Both the position numbers and the translations under genes were made by a program. Positions 10,116 to 21,560 of a DNA stretch of 64,000 bases are shown piece after piece. Positions within the stretch are counted from its first letter, which is position 1. Each line of letters starts with the position of its first letter. The notes below the pieces were generated by a model that was given only the letters and a program-made list of their open reading frames with translations, was not told the DNA's origin and made no database searches. The stretch comes from Trifolium pratense (lineage: Eukaryota; Streptophyta; Magnoliopsida; Fabales; Fabaceae), in contig NC_060062.1 of the NCBI RefSeq assembly GCF_020283565.1, positions 51,296,439-51,360,438 of the forward strand, written 5' to 3'.

Positions 10116-13100
10116 TTGGTCAAAAAGCAGTTGATCGCTTGCCTGAAGGACAACGCTGAACTGTTCGCCTGGAGCGCTGCAGATATGCCCAGAATCGACC
10201 CCGAGGTCGCTTGTCATCAATTGACTTTAGATCCTAGGGCTAGTGCCGTTGTTCAGCGGCGTAGGAAGCAGTCTCCCGAGAAAGCGGAGGCTGCTGAAAA
10301 AGCTGTAAAAGACCTCCTCGAGGCAAATTTCATTTCGGAAGCCAGGTACATCACCTGGCTATCCAATGTTGTACTTGTTAAGAAATCGAATGGAAAATGG
10401 CGCATGTGTGTTGATTATACCGATCTTAATAGGGTTTGCCCTAAAGGCGCTTACCCTTTACCTAACATAGACAAATTAGTAGATAATTTATCTGGATTTA
10501 AATTACTATCGTTTATGGACGCGTACTCGGGTTATAATCAAATAAAAATGGCTGAAATCGATAAAAAGAAAACAGCGTTTATGACCGAATCCGGTAATTA
10601 TTATTACAACGTAATGCCTTTCGGGCTTAAAAACGCAGGCGCCACATACCAAAGGATGATGAACAAAGTCTTCAATAATGAAATAGGTGACATGCTCGAA
10701 GTTTATATGGATGATATGATCGTCAAATCCGAAGAGGAAGTCGATCATACAGCCCATTTAAAAAGAGTGTTCGACCAAGCGAGAAAGTTTAACATGAGAT
10801 TCAATCCCGAAAAATGCACGTTCGGTGTAAAAGCTGGGAAATTCCTCGGATTTTACTTAACAGAAAGAGGAATCGAAGCTAACCCCGATAAATGCAGAGC
10901 ATTTTTTGAGTTTCCTACACCGGACTCGAAAAAATCGATCCAATCACTAAATGGGATGCTCACAGCGTTATCTCGTTTTGTCGCAAAATCCGCTCAACAC
11001 GCGCTACCCTTATTCAAATTACTTCAAAAAGAATCCGCATTCGAATGGACGAAGGAATGCGAGGACGCCCTACAACACTTAAAACGAGCATTGTCCGAAC
11101 CCCCAGTCCTAACACGACCCAACGAGGGGGAGACCCTATACCTTTACCTTGCCGTAGCATCGGAGGCCATTAGCGCCGTTCTCATAAGAGAAACCGAGCA
11201 AGGGCAAAAACCCGTCTATTTCGTGAGTAAGGCTCTGCAAGGACCAGAACTCCGGTACTTACAGATTGAAAAAATGGCCTTAGCAGTAGTCATGGCCGCG
11301 AGGAAGTTAAGACATTATTTCTTAGCTCATTCCATTGTTGTTCGAACCGATCAACCAATTAAGCAACTCCTCGCGAGGCCGGACATGACAGGACAAATGC
11401 TAAAATGGTCGCTCGAATTGTCAGAATTTGAAATCTTTTTCGAAAGCAGAAAGGCTTTAAAAGCCCAAGTGCTAGCAGACTTCATAGCCGAGATGACCAC
11501 ACCATCTACCCCGGATAAAAATAAATGGACCATCTTCGTGGATGGATCCTCGAATCCACAAGGGAGTGGTGCAGGAATAATGCTCGAAAACAGTGAAGGA
11601 GTGCTCATAGAAGTTTCACTCGAGCTCGCCTTTCCAACCACGAACAACCAAGCCGAGTACGAAGCCTTCTTGGCGGGGTTAAGGTTGGCTCAAGATATGG
11701 AAGCCGAGGAGATTAAGATATTCACAGACTCACAACTCGTCGCATCACAAATAGCCGGGGAATACCAAACAAAAGATGAGCGACTCACAGAATACTTGAA
11801 CTTGATCAAGGAAAAACTAACCAAGTTTAATCAGGCCGAAGCCAAACATGTTCCCCGCGAACACAATGCAAGAGCGGATATTCTATCGAAGCTCGCAAGT
11901 ACGAAGAAGAAGAAAGGCGAAAATCAATCGCTTATTCAGGAAACGCTATCCAAACCGAGTATAGCAAAACCTTCCGAGGTGTTCTTGATATGCGAAATCA
12001 ACGCCAACAGTTGGATGATACCCGTGTTCGAATTTTTGAACACGGGAAACCTCCCAATTGACAAAAAAGAGGCAGCTAAAGTCAAAAGACGAGTCTGCGC
12101 ATACGTAATCCTTAATGGGAAAATGTATCGCCGAGGATTTTCCATCCCTCTGCTGAGATGCGTCGAGGAAAGCGAGGTAAGCTCGATCCTCAGCGAAATC
12201 CACGAAGGAATAAACGGCCAACACATTGGTGGACTCTCCTTGGCCAGGAAGGCTTTGCGAGCAGGATTCTACTGGCCCACCATGCAAGCAGATGCAAAAG
12301 AGCATGTCAAAAAATGCGATAAATGCCAACAACACGGGGATATGCATTTGGCCCCTCCAAACGAGCTAAAGGCACTCTCATCCCCGTGGCCCTTTTCTTG
12401 GTGGGGGATGGATCTCCTAGGACCGTTTCCGACGGCAGCAGGATAAAATAAATACCTAATAGTAGTTGTCGACTACTTCACGAAATGGATCGAAGCCGAA
12501 CCCCTCGCCAGCATCACAACATTCAATGTGCTGCGATTCTTCAAACGCAATATACTTGCGAGATTTGGGATCCCTCAAGTTGTCATTACAGATAACGGGA
12601 CTCAATTCACAGACAAGAAAGTGCGAGAGTTTATGGCAAAGATAGACACAACTCAGCATTTCACCTCTGTCGAACACCCTCAGACGAACGGCCAAGCCGA
12701 GGCTGCGAACAGGGTTATATTACGAGGGCTCAAAAGGAGATTGGATGAAGCAAAGGGGAAATGGACAGAAGAACTACACAGTGTACTCTGGTCCTACCGA
12801 ACAACCCCACATTCGACGACGGGAGAAACGCCTTTTCGATTAACATACGGTGTTGGTGTAAGCCCTAGAGGCCAATTATTTATAATTGCATGATACCTGT
12901 ATTGGATAATTTACTTATTAAATAAAGGCTTTTCTTTATTATGTTTATGTGTTAAATAATAATAGAGTCCCTAGAATAGTAAGTTCATTGTATGGAACGT
13001 TAAGTATGACTTAATCGTGAGATTCCATTAAATATAAGAACACTATTCTTAAACATATCCATAGTCAAGCTTTATTGTGAAATGGGATAACGTTAAAGCA

Positions 13101-14555
13101 TAAAGACTATTATGTTGGTAGACTGATGATCATATCTCACTGATCATGGATAATGAGTTATCAAGTCTTCACATAGATATAAATGTTAAGGGTAACTTTA
13201 TATCGGATTGACCCACCATGAGAATACTACATATAGTGTTATGAAATGTCATAAGTTTTCTCATAGTGATAAAAGGTGTATTCCACCCTTCGACCTGAAA
13301 CCACTATGTACCCTAGATGCAGGAGTGTAATACCTTGTTGCCATTCAAACGTTATCCGTAACTGGATAATTATAAAGTTGGTTGATGGGTATCCCACGAA
13401 TCATGCTGAGGGACATGAGTGACCTAGATGGAATTTGTCCCTCCTACATAACGGGAGATATGTCTATGGGCCCAATATTGAACTAGACAAGGATGACATA
13501 CTATGCCTTGTGTTCAATATAGACATGAGGGCAAAAGGGTAATTGTGCACAAGATATTTATCACGAAAAGGTTAGTCAGATCACGTGACATTCCTGTGAC
13601 TTGGGTAACAGTGATGTGTTGCTAGATACCGCTCACTGTTTATAATATTACGATTAATATTATTGCCAACGTCATAAGAACCTACAGGGTCACACACATA
13701 AGGATAGTTAAGAAGGGAAAAATAAGTAAGACTTATTGCGGGGGTGCAGTTAGTGACAAACGGTTATTGGGCTTGAGAAGCCCAATTTCGTGTAAACTAA
13801 AGACCTCATAAGAAACTCTATAAATAGAGCCTTATGAAGTTCAGAAGTTACGTTTTTTAAAACCCTAACCGAATTTAGAGAAATTCTGAATTTCTCTAAA
13901 CCCTAAACCGCACAAAAATTCCCTCAGCCTTCATCCAAGAACAGCTAGCACTGTGAGATCGAAGGTTCCTGTTCGTGTGGACTAAGTGGAGGTGCTGTAA
14001 GTGCGGTGCTTGTGATCACGAAAGGCGGCCACAAATTTGTTCTTCAAAGGTAATATTCTAGACCTGATCATGCTCATTCACAAGAATCCATTGATGGGAA
14101 ATTTTAATTTTAAAATTCCGCTGCGTTTATAAAAGTGTTTATGAAACGATTTCCCAACATACGGAACAGAGGCCGTAATTCCAGTAGAAACCGGGGCATC
14201 TTCTTTCCGAACGGAGATACCCCCCGAAGGGCAAGACAACCATGAAATGCTCATAGAGGAGCTTGACCTCTTGGAAGAACTCCGAGACGGCGCGGCCCTC
14301 CGAGAAGCAACTTTGAAACAAAAAATAGCAAAACGGCACGATAAAAGGGTCATCAAGCGAGAATTCGACGTTGGTACATTAGTACTACGACGCAATCAAA
14401 AAGACTCCCGCGAGGGCAAACTCGCAGCAAATTGGGAAGAACCTTATCGAGTTCGAGCCAAAACCGAAAACGGTGCTTATTACTTGGAAGACCTTTATGG
14501 AAAAGAAATTCCCCGACCCTGGAATGCCGAAAAGCTCAAGCAATACTACAGTTGA
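10116..14555 (+). pseudogene. pol (RT-RH-INT): Tat-type reverse transcriptase, two RNase H regions and integrase, split by a solo LTR
   Basis: The frame is open from 10116 (no ATG; it is an internal part of pol) to a TAA at 12444-12446, then from 12447 into a solo LTR at 12851, then from 14160 to 14555. RT shows EVYMDDMIVKS with the catalytic DD near 10709. The first RNase H (near 11140-11480) has lost its expected first acidic residue. A second RNase H (WTIFVDGSSNPQGSGAGI, near 11525-11910, with NNQAEYEA and FTDSQL) looks active-type and is the Tat hallmark. Integrase has an HHCC finger (HEGINGQHIGG ... CDKCQQH near 12200-12335) and the DDE core (VDYFTKW, ITDNGTQF, NGQAEAANR). A C-terminal NWEEPYRV block (GPY/F-like) is near 14430. 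I see no chromodomain. Confidence 0.88.
12851..14159 (+). mobile_element. Solo LTR, probably Ty1/copia
   Basis: The block is 1309 bp, starts TGTTGG, ends CCAACA, and is flanked by TACGG at 12846-12850 and 14160-14164. It interrupts integrase between codons that read on in frame afterwards. A TATAAATA box lies at 13819-13826. There is no internal region, primer site or second LTR, so it is a solo LTR left by LTR-LTR recombination. The start TGTTGGTGTAAGCCCTAGAG resembles copia LTRs of the Angela type from memory. Confidence 0.85.
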
Positions 14556-15185
14556 GGGAAGCTCAAAAGCCATCCCTCGACGAAGGCTGTGTCTTCGCCC
14601 ATGAGAAGCGCACGGAGGAGTGCTTAGGTACGGGCATGAATCTTAAAATATAAAACAGAGTCGAGACATTGGGGGCTCGATAATGTTGGCGAGGAAAGTT
14701 CTAGACCACGGAACGCCATCGTCGTAGTACACGCCCGGTAGAACCCCAGCTCGCGATGGGATGTTCACACCCCGAGGAGGAAAGCTTAACAACAGCCCCT
14801 CTCCTCGTTACTAGTTTGGATAAACATCTCCAAACACTTAGAATGGTTCCCCGCACCTTCTAAGCTCGGTATCAATGGTACCAGCTATCATAACGATGAC
14901 CATCGTCCGAACACACACTAGCGCGAAGACACGAATAGCTCGGCGTATAGAATGTTTGGAAAATTGCTTAAGTTAAAGTTACAAGCAAAGACAGTCAAGG
15001 CTAGAAACAAAAACATCGCACAAAAATCGCCACATAAAACCTAAATCTAAATACGAAGATAAAGGTAAAAAAGCGAGCAAATAAATAAAAAGTGCTGAGA
15101 TAAAAAAGACCGCGAGCGGCCATAATTGTCGATTACATCAAAAGAGGGCAAACATAAAGCCCGAGCAGGTCAAATAAATACAAAT
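14556..15185 (+). other. Tat element spacer downstream of integrase
   Basis: Non-coding. It contains an ATTGGGGGCTCG block near 14671, resembling the polypurine tract found again at the 3' LTR (TTTGGGGGCTCC near 19155). Beyond that I see only the start of the antisense ORF region. Confidence 0.5.
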
Positions 15186-16118
15186 TTAATTACAATCAGG
15201 AGGCGAGCAAATTCGGCCATCAATAACTTCCTTATCCTCGTTCAAACCTTCCTCGCACAAGTCAGGGTTGAGGATCCGAAGCTGGGCCACGACGTTGTTG
15301 AAACTGAAAGTAGCTGCAGCAACCATGTTGGACTCATACTCCTGGATTTTGGCAATCAAGGCCGCACGGTTGGAGGAAGCATACACCCCTTAAGGGTCGA
15401 GCTCCTTCTCCCCCTCTTCGACCACTCCAGTCGCCTGCAGCTCCACTAGCTTCCCTTCCAGCTCCTTGATCGTAGCTTTCTGCTTCTCAACCTGCTGAAA
15501 GGCGCCGTCCCTCTCCTCCGACACGGTCTTGAGCCTATCCTCCGCTTCCTTGAGGTTAGTTGAAAGAGTCTTGTGCTCTTCTCTATAACCCTTGCAGGAG
15601 GCCTCGGACTCTGCTAACCTCCGCTCCAACACCAACAGTTCCTTGCGATCTTCATCCCTTTCCTTCAGATATTTGCACTCCCGACCATTCAAGAAAGTCG
15701 CCACTTCGACTAACTTGAGCAGAGCCATGGATTGAGTGGCGATTTCACTTCGCAGAGCTTCAGGACCCATGTCCGTCAGGATTGCCTCATCCGCTGGGTT
15801 GATCTTCACCTTTGTATCTCCAGTCAGTAGGGTGTCGTGGGCATAGATGGGAGGGAGGATGTAATCATCAGCAGGGACACCGACAGTCAACCTGTGAGGG
15901 CCGGGATTTGAGGAATCATCCTGACCGTCGAGGTTCACAACCTCCTGCTCCCGATGAGAAGAAGCGTCCTCCTCCCCAACCAACCGGATCCTTTTGGAAC
16001 GGTCCGCAGCAGAAGCTGTCGGGGATTGCTGAGTCGAGGAAGTCGCAGCAGTACTGCTCGCTTCCCTCTTATTTTTCGCGGCACGGGCTTGGCGAAGAGC
16101 AGCAGAGGCACTTGTCAT
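15186..16118 (-). pseudogene. Antisense coiled-coil ORF of the Tat element
   Basis: Read on the minus strand, the likely start is the ATG at 16118 (MTSASAALRQARAAKNKREA). The frame runs to a TAA at 15390-15392, then continues open to 15186. The N-terminal part is Ser/Ala/Gln-rich. From about residue 130 on it is a long heptad-rich helix (LERRLAESEASCKGYREEH, then KEAEDRLKTVSEERDGAF), a clear coiled coil. A possible splice acceptor (TTTGCGCAG) sits just before the ATG, so the mRNA may be spliced. Extra antisense ORFs behind pol are known from Tat/Retand elements, but their function is not known. The single stop suggests decay of an ORF of about 310 codons. Confidence 0.65.
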
Positions 16119-16266
16119 TTTACCTGCGCAAAAACGAGAGCAACAATCAGCAAGCGAGCAAGCAAAATAAGACATACAAATAAAAATCAAAACACGCAAA
16201 GTAAAAAGCAAAGCATAAAGATAGACACAAGCTAGCTACGAGCGTACTCCAAAAAGCGGTTAATTT

Positions 16267-17238
16267 CTATGGGGTGTCGCAAACGATCAGTTCCTTCGTC
16301 GCGATCACTTTTGTACTGGTCAACCTCTGACCATCTTCCCCGAACATGGGCTCATCATCAGGATCGCACAAAAGGTAGGGAGGCAGGCCCTCCACAAATT
16401 CCTTCAGTTTCTTGTAATCCAGTCTCTCCTCGGGAGTGAGCTCCCCCAACTTGAAAACAAACTCACTGGTCGGCATAGAATAATGCTCTTTGCGCCAGTA
16501 GAAGGGGAATTTGGCGAAATCCTCCTCGATGGGATGCCCTTGGTCATTAAGAACTTCGCGCCCCTGGTCGTCTAGAAGATGTCCTCTGCGGACAAAATTA
16601 TTCCATCCTTTCGTCGTTATCGCCCTGACCCCATAAAAAGCAGATTTGAATCCTCGCACCGATTCCTCATACATGTCAAAAGGGCGCTGTCGCTGCCTCA
16701 AAGAAACCCAGCCGTGTTTGGTGTCGAGTTTTGGGGCCCCTTTTACGAGCTTACCTTTCGCCTTCTCCCCGCGAGGACAGCTTCGTTGAAGACCGAAGTG
16801 ATAGAAGAACAAGGGCAAGGTGGGACCCAAACCCAGATGCTCAGCAGTCATCTCAAAAGCCCTGATAAAGGCTAAAGAGTTCGGATGCAGTTGGGAGGGG
16901 GCTAAGTGAAGATGGTGGAAAATGGACACCTCGAGATCTGAAAATGGTAGCCTCAATCCCAAGTGTTTGAACGCGATCTCGTACATGGGAATCGTCCCCC
17001 ACGCCCAGTTACTGCAAATCCTGTGACGAGCAGTCGGGATCCGTACTTCGAAATCTTCAGTAGGAGGGGTCTGGATATCCGTACACATAGAATACGGGAT
17101 ATCGTCCTGGCAATTTTTATAAATTGACTCCGTCTCCCGAGGTTCATCCGCCACCCACGAATGGTCGACTCGGACGCGAACCGAAGAAGACGGCTGTGGA
17201 CCTAAAGGCGGGGCTTGTCTTTGAGATCCCTCAGCCAT
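16267..17238 (-). CDS. Antisense ORF, putative gypsy-type transposon protein (Transposase_28-like)
   Basis: Open minus-strand ORF of 323 codons from an ATG at 17238 to the TAG at 16267. Residues about 60-170 (CSNWAWGTIPMYEIAFKHLG, then LRLPFSDLEVSIFHHLHLAP and NSLAFIRAFEMTAEHLGLGP) resemble the plant domain catalogued as putative gypsy-type transposon (Transposase_28, PF04195). Despite that name it shows no transposase active site. The start is Pro/Ser-rich. It lies upstream of the coiled-coil antisense ORF in the same direction, so the two may share one antisense transcript. A minus-strand TATA box lies at 17829-17838. It appears intact although the rest of the element is broken. Function unknown. 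Confidence 0.65.
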   Translation of the reverse strand: MAEGSQRQAPPLGPQPSSSVRVRVDHSWVADEPRETESIYKNCQDDIPYSMCTDIQTPPTEDFEVRIPTARHRICSNWAWGTIPMYEIAFKHLGLRLPFSDLEVSIFHHLHLAPSQLHPNSLAFIRAFEMTAEHLGLGPTLPLFFYHFGLQRSCPRGEKAKGKLVKGAPKLDTKHGWVSLRQRQRPFDMYEESVRGFKSAFYGVRAITTKGWNNFVRRGHLLDDQGREVLNDQGHPIEEDFAKFPFYWRKEHYSMPTSEFVFKLGELTPEERLDYKKLKEFVEGLPPYLLCDPDDEPMFGEDGQRLTSTKVIATKELIVCDTP

Positions 17239-18552
17239 TTAAGAACCTGAAAAAGCAGAGGAAGGAAAAGTGAATTCGACATTCAAATCCACCCTTCCAC
17301 CGCCAAATCAAGTGAAAGGGCGAGGATCTCGACAAAAAACTTAGAAGAGTTACGCGAAGCAACTAAAGAAGGAACAAGGCTATCCTTTCGAACATCAAGT
17401 TCATAAAATATCCGAGCACGAAATGCATGATATGCTCGACACTGTTCTTGATGGGAAACCCAAAGGGCAGTAGATAAAATAGCGAATTTTCGCCTTAAAA
17501 TCGCGTAAAAATCCTTATTTAGGGGGAAAAGGGTGCTAATCACCACCTACAACCCTCAAAAACTACACATGCTACACAAAAACACACTACAAACTGCCTA
17601 CTACAGAAACTAACTATGTCCTACTTAACCAAACGATCAAAGCAAAATCCAAAGCGAAATCTACAAAGATTAAAGGATAAAGCACTTACTTAGTTAATGG
17701 AGACGAGAGGAAGGTGCTTGTAGTGTAGCAGCAAACGAAGTGTGAATCACCAGAAGAATCTCAGAAAGCAAAAACGATTGGAGGGAGTAAGCAAGAAACT
17801 GTAAAGTTTCAAATGAAAAAACCACTCTCCTATATATAGGCGAACACGCGTGCACGAGAAATTTTGCGCCAGTCCCCATCTGGACCGTCAGTTTAATCCA
17901 ACGAACCGGATCAACGACAAATGAGCGGCCCAGATTTAATCTCCGGAATAATGAAAAGGCGCGAAAATCCAACGGCTCTCGATGACCTCGAGATTCAAAT
18001 CTCAGTTAATAGCCACTCGAGTACTATTGAGATAGCCTTTACACGTGGCGAGAGAAAGCGAAGCGACTCGTCCTTTCAAGTCACATCCATCTGCTCGCGT
18101 AAATCTCGCAGAACCCAAGACGCCACGTCACGGGAAGATCGCAACCCAAAAGGGTAATGCAAGATCCTCGGGATTTGATCCCCGTTATTCTCGCTAAAGT
18201 GCGGGAAGGGCCTTAAATACCAAATTAAAGCATCATGTTCCTTGACAAGATCGTAAAACCAAATACGCGCTCGAAAGGATACAACGCTCGCTCGTAAAAA
18301 TCCGCTCGGAACTATGGTCATCTCGGTTCGTTCGGAAAATTCATGACATTACAAAAGACAAAGAGCGTAAATAAAGCACGACTGCAAAATAAAAATGCGC
18401 TCGAAACACATAAAACTCGATATTCTTTATTGATAAAAGGCCAATACAAAGGAAAGAAAAATTACAAAGGACCCGAGCATCTAATCCTCATGCTCGGAAT
18501 CCGAATCAATCTTCAACACCTCCGCTGGCTTCATCTTGGATTCTACAGTCGC
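17239..18552 (-). other. Antisense leader and spacer of the Tat element
   Basis: No convincing gene. On the minus strand CTATATATAGG at 17829-17838 is a plausible TATA box for the antisense ORFs, with a possible long or spliced leader of about 560 nt down to 17238. Short ORFs here lack recognisable features. Confidence 0.4.
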
Positions 18553-18810
18553 CTAAGACTCCCCTTCATCGGAGGAGAGGAAAAGAGGGTAGAAATCTGG
18601 AGACTTATAAGCCTTCAGAAACTCCGCATAATCTTCATCCGTCCCGTCGGAACCTGACGTGTCGGAGGTTTCTGAGGAGAGGGTTATCACCTTGGCCTCT
18701 CTTGCCTTCTGGGAACGAGTCACCACAGCGGTGGACGCTTCCGCTTTCTTCTTCCCCCTCTGGGACTTGAAGCTCTCGACGGCCACCTTCTTGGAATTCT
18801 TCTTATCCAT
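18553..18810 (-). CDS. Small antisense ORF, Lys/Ser/Asp-rich, unknown
   Basis: Minus-strand ORF of 85 codons starting MDKKNSKKVAVESFKSQRGK. The N-terminal half is strongly basic (nuclear-localisation-like) and the C-terminal half is acidic and Ser-rich. A TATAAATA box on the minus strand (18873-18880) lies about 63 bp before the ATG, a normal distance for a short leader, so this may be a real antisense transcription unit of the Tat element or the first exon of one. I do not recognise the family. Confidence 0.45.
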   Translation of the reverse strand: MDKKNSKKVAVESFKSQRGKKKAEASTAVVTRSQKAREAKVITLSSETSDTSGSDGTDEDYAEFLKAYKSPDFYPLFLSSDEGES

Positions 18811-18872
18811 CGCTGATACTCAAAGCACAATTATGGAAGGCAAATTATGAAAGGCAAAAGAAAAGCAGCGAG

Positions 18873-18880
18873 TATTTATA
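18873..18880 (-). promoter_or_regulatory. Antisense TATA box
   Basis: TATAAATA on the minus strand, about 63 bp upstream of the ATG at 18810 and inside the 3' part of the Tat element. Placement fits a promoter for the antisense ORF. No experimental support. Confidence 0.45.
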
Positions 18881-19166
18881 AGGAAACTTGCCGCCCAAAA
18901 AGCCCAACATCGTGCTTAACGGCCCATAAATGCAAGAGGCGGCTACTGGTACCTAAGGTTGACAACTTGGAAAAAACGCTTCCCCTTTTCCAAAGCTTGA
19001 CTTTGACCAAAGCGGATCACGAAAATCCAAGGAAGAAAAACACGTCGGGCCATCTCGAAATAGCTATGTTCGACAAAACCGAAAGATCTCCTAAAAGCAC
19101 GAGATGAATCGTTCAAGCTTCAAAGTTAATATCCTCATCAACGAGCATAACAACTTTGGGGGCTCC

Positions 19167-19612
19167 TGTTCTGGGCCGAGCATAGATGCTCGAGCACCAG
19201 AGGATGTCGAACAAATACATCCCGAGCAAACTTACCATGAAGAGCCCGCGAGATTTGCTCGACTCTCCAACGGTCTGATACTCTCACGTATCGTAACAGC
19301 CGTAAACCGGAATGATGGGCATTTACTGCACATCAAGGCTCACAAGCCGTTTTCCGGCAGCCACTTGATGGCCATTAATGCCATCAAGGGCCTTGGCCCT
19401 GCGCTGGGGGCTATATATATGTGACTCCACTTCATTCACAAGGTACGCATATTTTTAGCAAAGAAAACCTACTCACACACAAACTGACTTGAGCGTCGGA
19501 GTGCCTGCAGGTACACAACCCCCCTCCGCTCCAATAGGGGTTTCAACCACCTTCAACGCTTTCAACCACCTTCAACGCCGGTGCAGTCGCATTCTTCTGG
19601 TCAACACGATCA
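19167..19612 (+). repeat. Probable 3' LTR of the Tat element
   Basis: It begins TGTTCTGGG directly after a tract TTTGGGGGCTCC and holds a TATA stretch (CTATATATATG, 19411-19421). It plausibly ends at CAACA (19606) or GATCA (19612). A short duplication of TTTCAACCACCTTCAACGC occurs at about 19541-19580. Without the 5' LTR, the end and the target duplication cannot be fixed. Confidence 0.6.
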
Positions 19613-19828
19613 GTGACTAAGTCTATTTTTTATTTATTTTTACCACTGAACCGTCTAATCTAATTTGATGGTCAATTATGGCATCAAACGGTTCCAGCTT
19701 ACTTCCAATCGTAGTTGTGGGGATCAAACTGTGGTCTTCCCTACCAAATTCAAACAGTCCCAGCTTATAAAATTGTTACATTATTAGTGAAGGGATGAAT
19801 ATACCTTAGAAAAAGTTTAGATAAGTGT

Positions 19829-20042
19829 CCGTTTGACCTAGCTTTTTTTGAGCTTATGCAAATAGCTTATGCAATATAAATTAAATTTTATGTTATTTTT
19901 TAAGTTCACACTAGTGAAAATTGTAATTTTATAAGCTATTTTATCATAAATTACATTGACAAACTTATAATATATAAAAATTGCATAAGTTGTTTGCATA
20001 AGCTCTAAATAAGAGGAAAAAAAATCAGGCCAAACGATACCG
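19829..20042. mobile_element. MITE with long terminal inverted repeats
   Basis: The left end GTCCGTTTGACCTAGC followed by GAGCTTATGCAAATAGC is inverted at the right end (TTGCATAAGCTC ... AGGCCAAACGATAC). Arms are about 60 bp with small gaps, and the centre is AT-rich with no ORF. I could not assign a target duplication or superfamily. Confidence 0.6.
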
Positions 20043-20280
20043 AGCTCAACAAAAAATAAACTATATATATATAGTATACGATTTAATCGATGGCATAAAT
20101 ATTTTAATATATCATGTTGTTGTGAAACAATTACTACTTGTGAACATTGACTTATTAGATAAATCTATGTTAATTACTTTTATATCAAATTTCTTTCAAG
20201 TATACTCCAACATATTATTCATTAATTTGACTTTCATCACCGTGATAATAACAATAAAAGTGATTCATCAAATTTGAGAG

Positions 20281-20590
20281 TACTCTCTCCGTTCGATAAT
20301 ATGCAAAAAAAATATTTCACATTTATTAAGAAAAGTGAAATATAATAATTTGAATTATGATTTTTTTGTGTTTTGCTTGAAATAAGTTTTAAGGGGAGAT
20401 ATAATTTTTTTTTTATTGGTTATTGATTATTGAGAAAAGAAGAGAGAGAGTAAATTAAATGCAATTTGTATTTAATTTTATGAAAATAAGTAAAAGTAAA
20501 ACTTAAAAATTATAAAGTTAATTTTTTTTTGCTTATAATTTGGGACATGAAAAAATAATTTTTTTTTTCTTATAATGAAACGTGGGAGTA
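20281..20590. mobile_element. Stowaway-like MITE
   Basis: TACTCTCTCCGTTCGATAAT at the left matches, inverted, ATTATAAGAAACGTGGGAGTA-type sequence at the right (CTTATAATGAAACGTGGGAG, then TA). TA at both ends fits Tc1/mariner-type insertion. Interior AT-rich, no ORF. Confidence 0.6.
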
Positions 20591-20766
20591 AGAAATAGTA
20601 AGAGTGCAAGACATTAGTCCTAACAAATAAAGCTTTTGTGGCAGTCAATATTGTGTGCCATGCATCAGATGAGTCACTCTCACTTTAGTAGATCTCCACT
20701 CTAGTGTTGGCCCATTCTTTGTGAAGATTTGGAAAAGTCATCTGCTTCATTAGTTAATTAATTAGT

Positions 20767-21028
20767 TACTCCATCCGTTCCAATTTGATTGATACAGTTG
20801 ACTGTTGTATACTATTCATACATGTTGCTTTGACCTTATTTTTCTACTAATAAACAAAAATAAATATTAGCATATAAGATGTTGTTTGATTCGTCTCGAT
20901 AAGTATTTTTAAAATATCAAATTTTTATAATTTTTACTATTATACAATTAAAAATATTAATCGTCAAAGTTATGCATCGGCATGCATGAAACAGTCAACT
21001 GTGTCAATCAAATTCGGACAGAGCAGTA
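20767..21028. mobile_element. Stowaway-like MITE
   Basis: The left end TACTCCATCCGTTCCAATTT, with GATTGATACAGTTGACTG, is inverted at the right end (CAGTCAACTGTGTCAATCAA, then ATTCGGACAGAGCAGTA). Arms are about 40 bp with few mismatches and end in TA. Size 262 bp, non-coding. Confidence 0.75.
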
Positions 21029-21256
21029 GTAATTAGTATTTGGACTAGTTCTTCTCTTAGGACTCTACTAGGAACTTTTCAACTTTGAATTCGTCTTCTC
21101 AAATACTTCATTACTTCCTCTTGATTTAAATATCAATATTAAAATACATCTGTTTTAAACCATTTATCTAAACAATCGATAATTTGTAAAAGTTTATTTA
21201 TAAATAACTTAACTTTGTGATATATATTTTAGTTGGTTGTAGCGGAGAAACAGTCA

Positions 21257-21560
21257 TTTTAGTCACTCAATATGCAACTCGCTATCATTTCGTTAGTCAG
21301 GTTAGTCTCTGACGTTAAATTTGACCGTTAACTCAACAAAAAAACTGATGTGACACTTTTTCGGACACACATCAACTTGTTGATTTCACACGAGGGACCA
21401 ACCTAAAAAGGGAAACCACCATTTTAGTCCCTGAATATGCATCTCGCTGTCATTCTAGTCCTCGACTCGCATGAAAATATAAAATAGTTTCTGACTCTTC
21501 AATTCGTTAGTCAAATTAGTCTCGACGTTAATTTACAACATTAACTCCACAAAAAAGTTG
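21257..21560. repeat. Two tandem diverged copies of a dispersed repeat
   Basis: The block starting CATTTTAGTCACTCAATATG recurs at about 21421 as CATTTTAGTCCCTGAATATG. Both copies go on to TTCGTTAGTCA, ACGTTAA and AACTCAACAAAAAA/AACTCCACAAAAAA in the same order. Unclassified. Confidence 0.5.

Larger units (their letters stand above)
1..19612 (+). mobile_element. Degenerate Tat-lineage Ty3/gypsy LTR retrotransposon (5' LTR outside window)
   Basis: One long element explains gag (48-9084), protease (about 9145-10115), RT-RNase H-integrase (10116-14555), antisense ORFs (15186-18810) and a 3' LTR near 19167. The Tat assignment rests on the Gag type, the extra RNase H behind a decayed first RNase H, the absence of a chromodomain, and antisense ORFs downstream of pol; these are known Tat/Retand traits. 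Two later insertions (680-8166 and 12851-14159) split gag and integrase. Removing each with one copy of its target duplication restores the reading frame. At least five in-frame stops and one frameshift show the copy cannot be autonomous. The exact 3' end is uncertain because the matching 5' LTR is not in the window. Confidence 0.85.
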
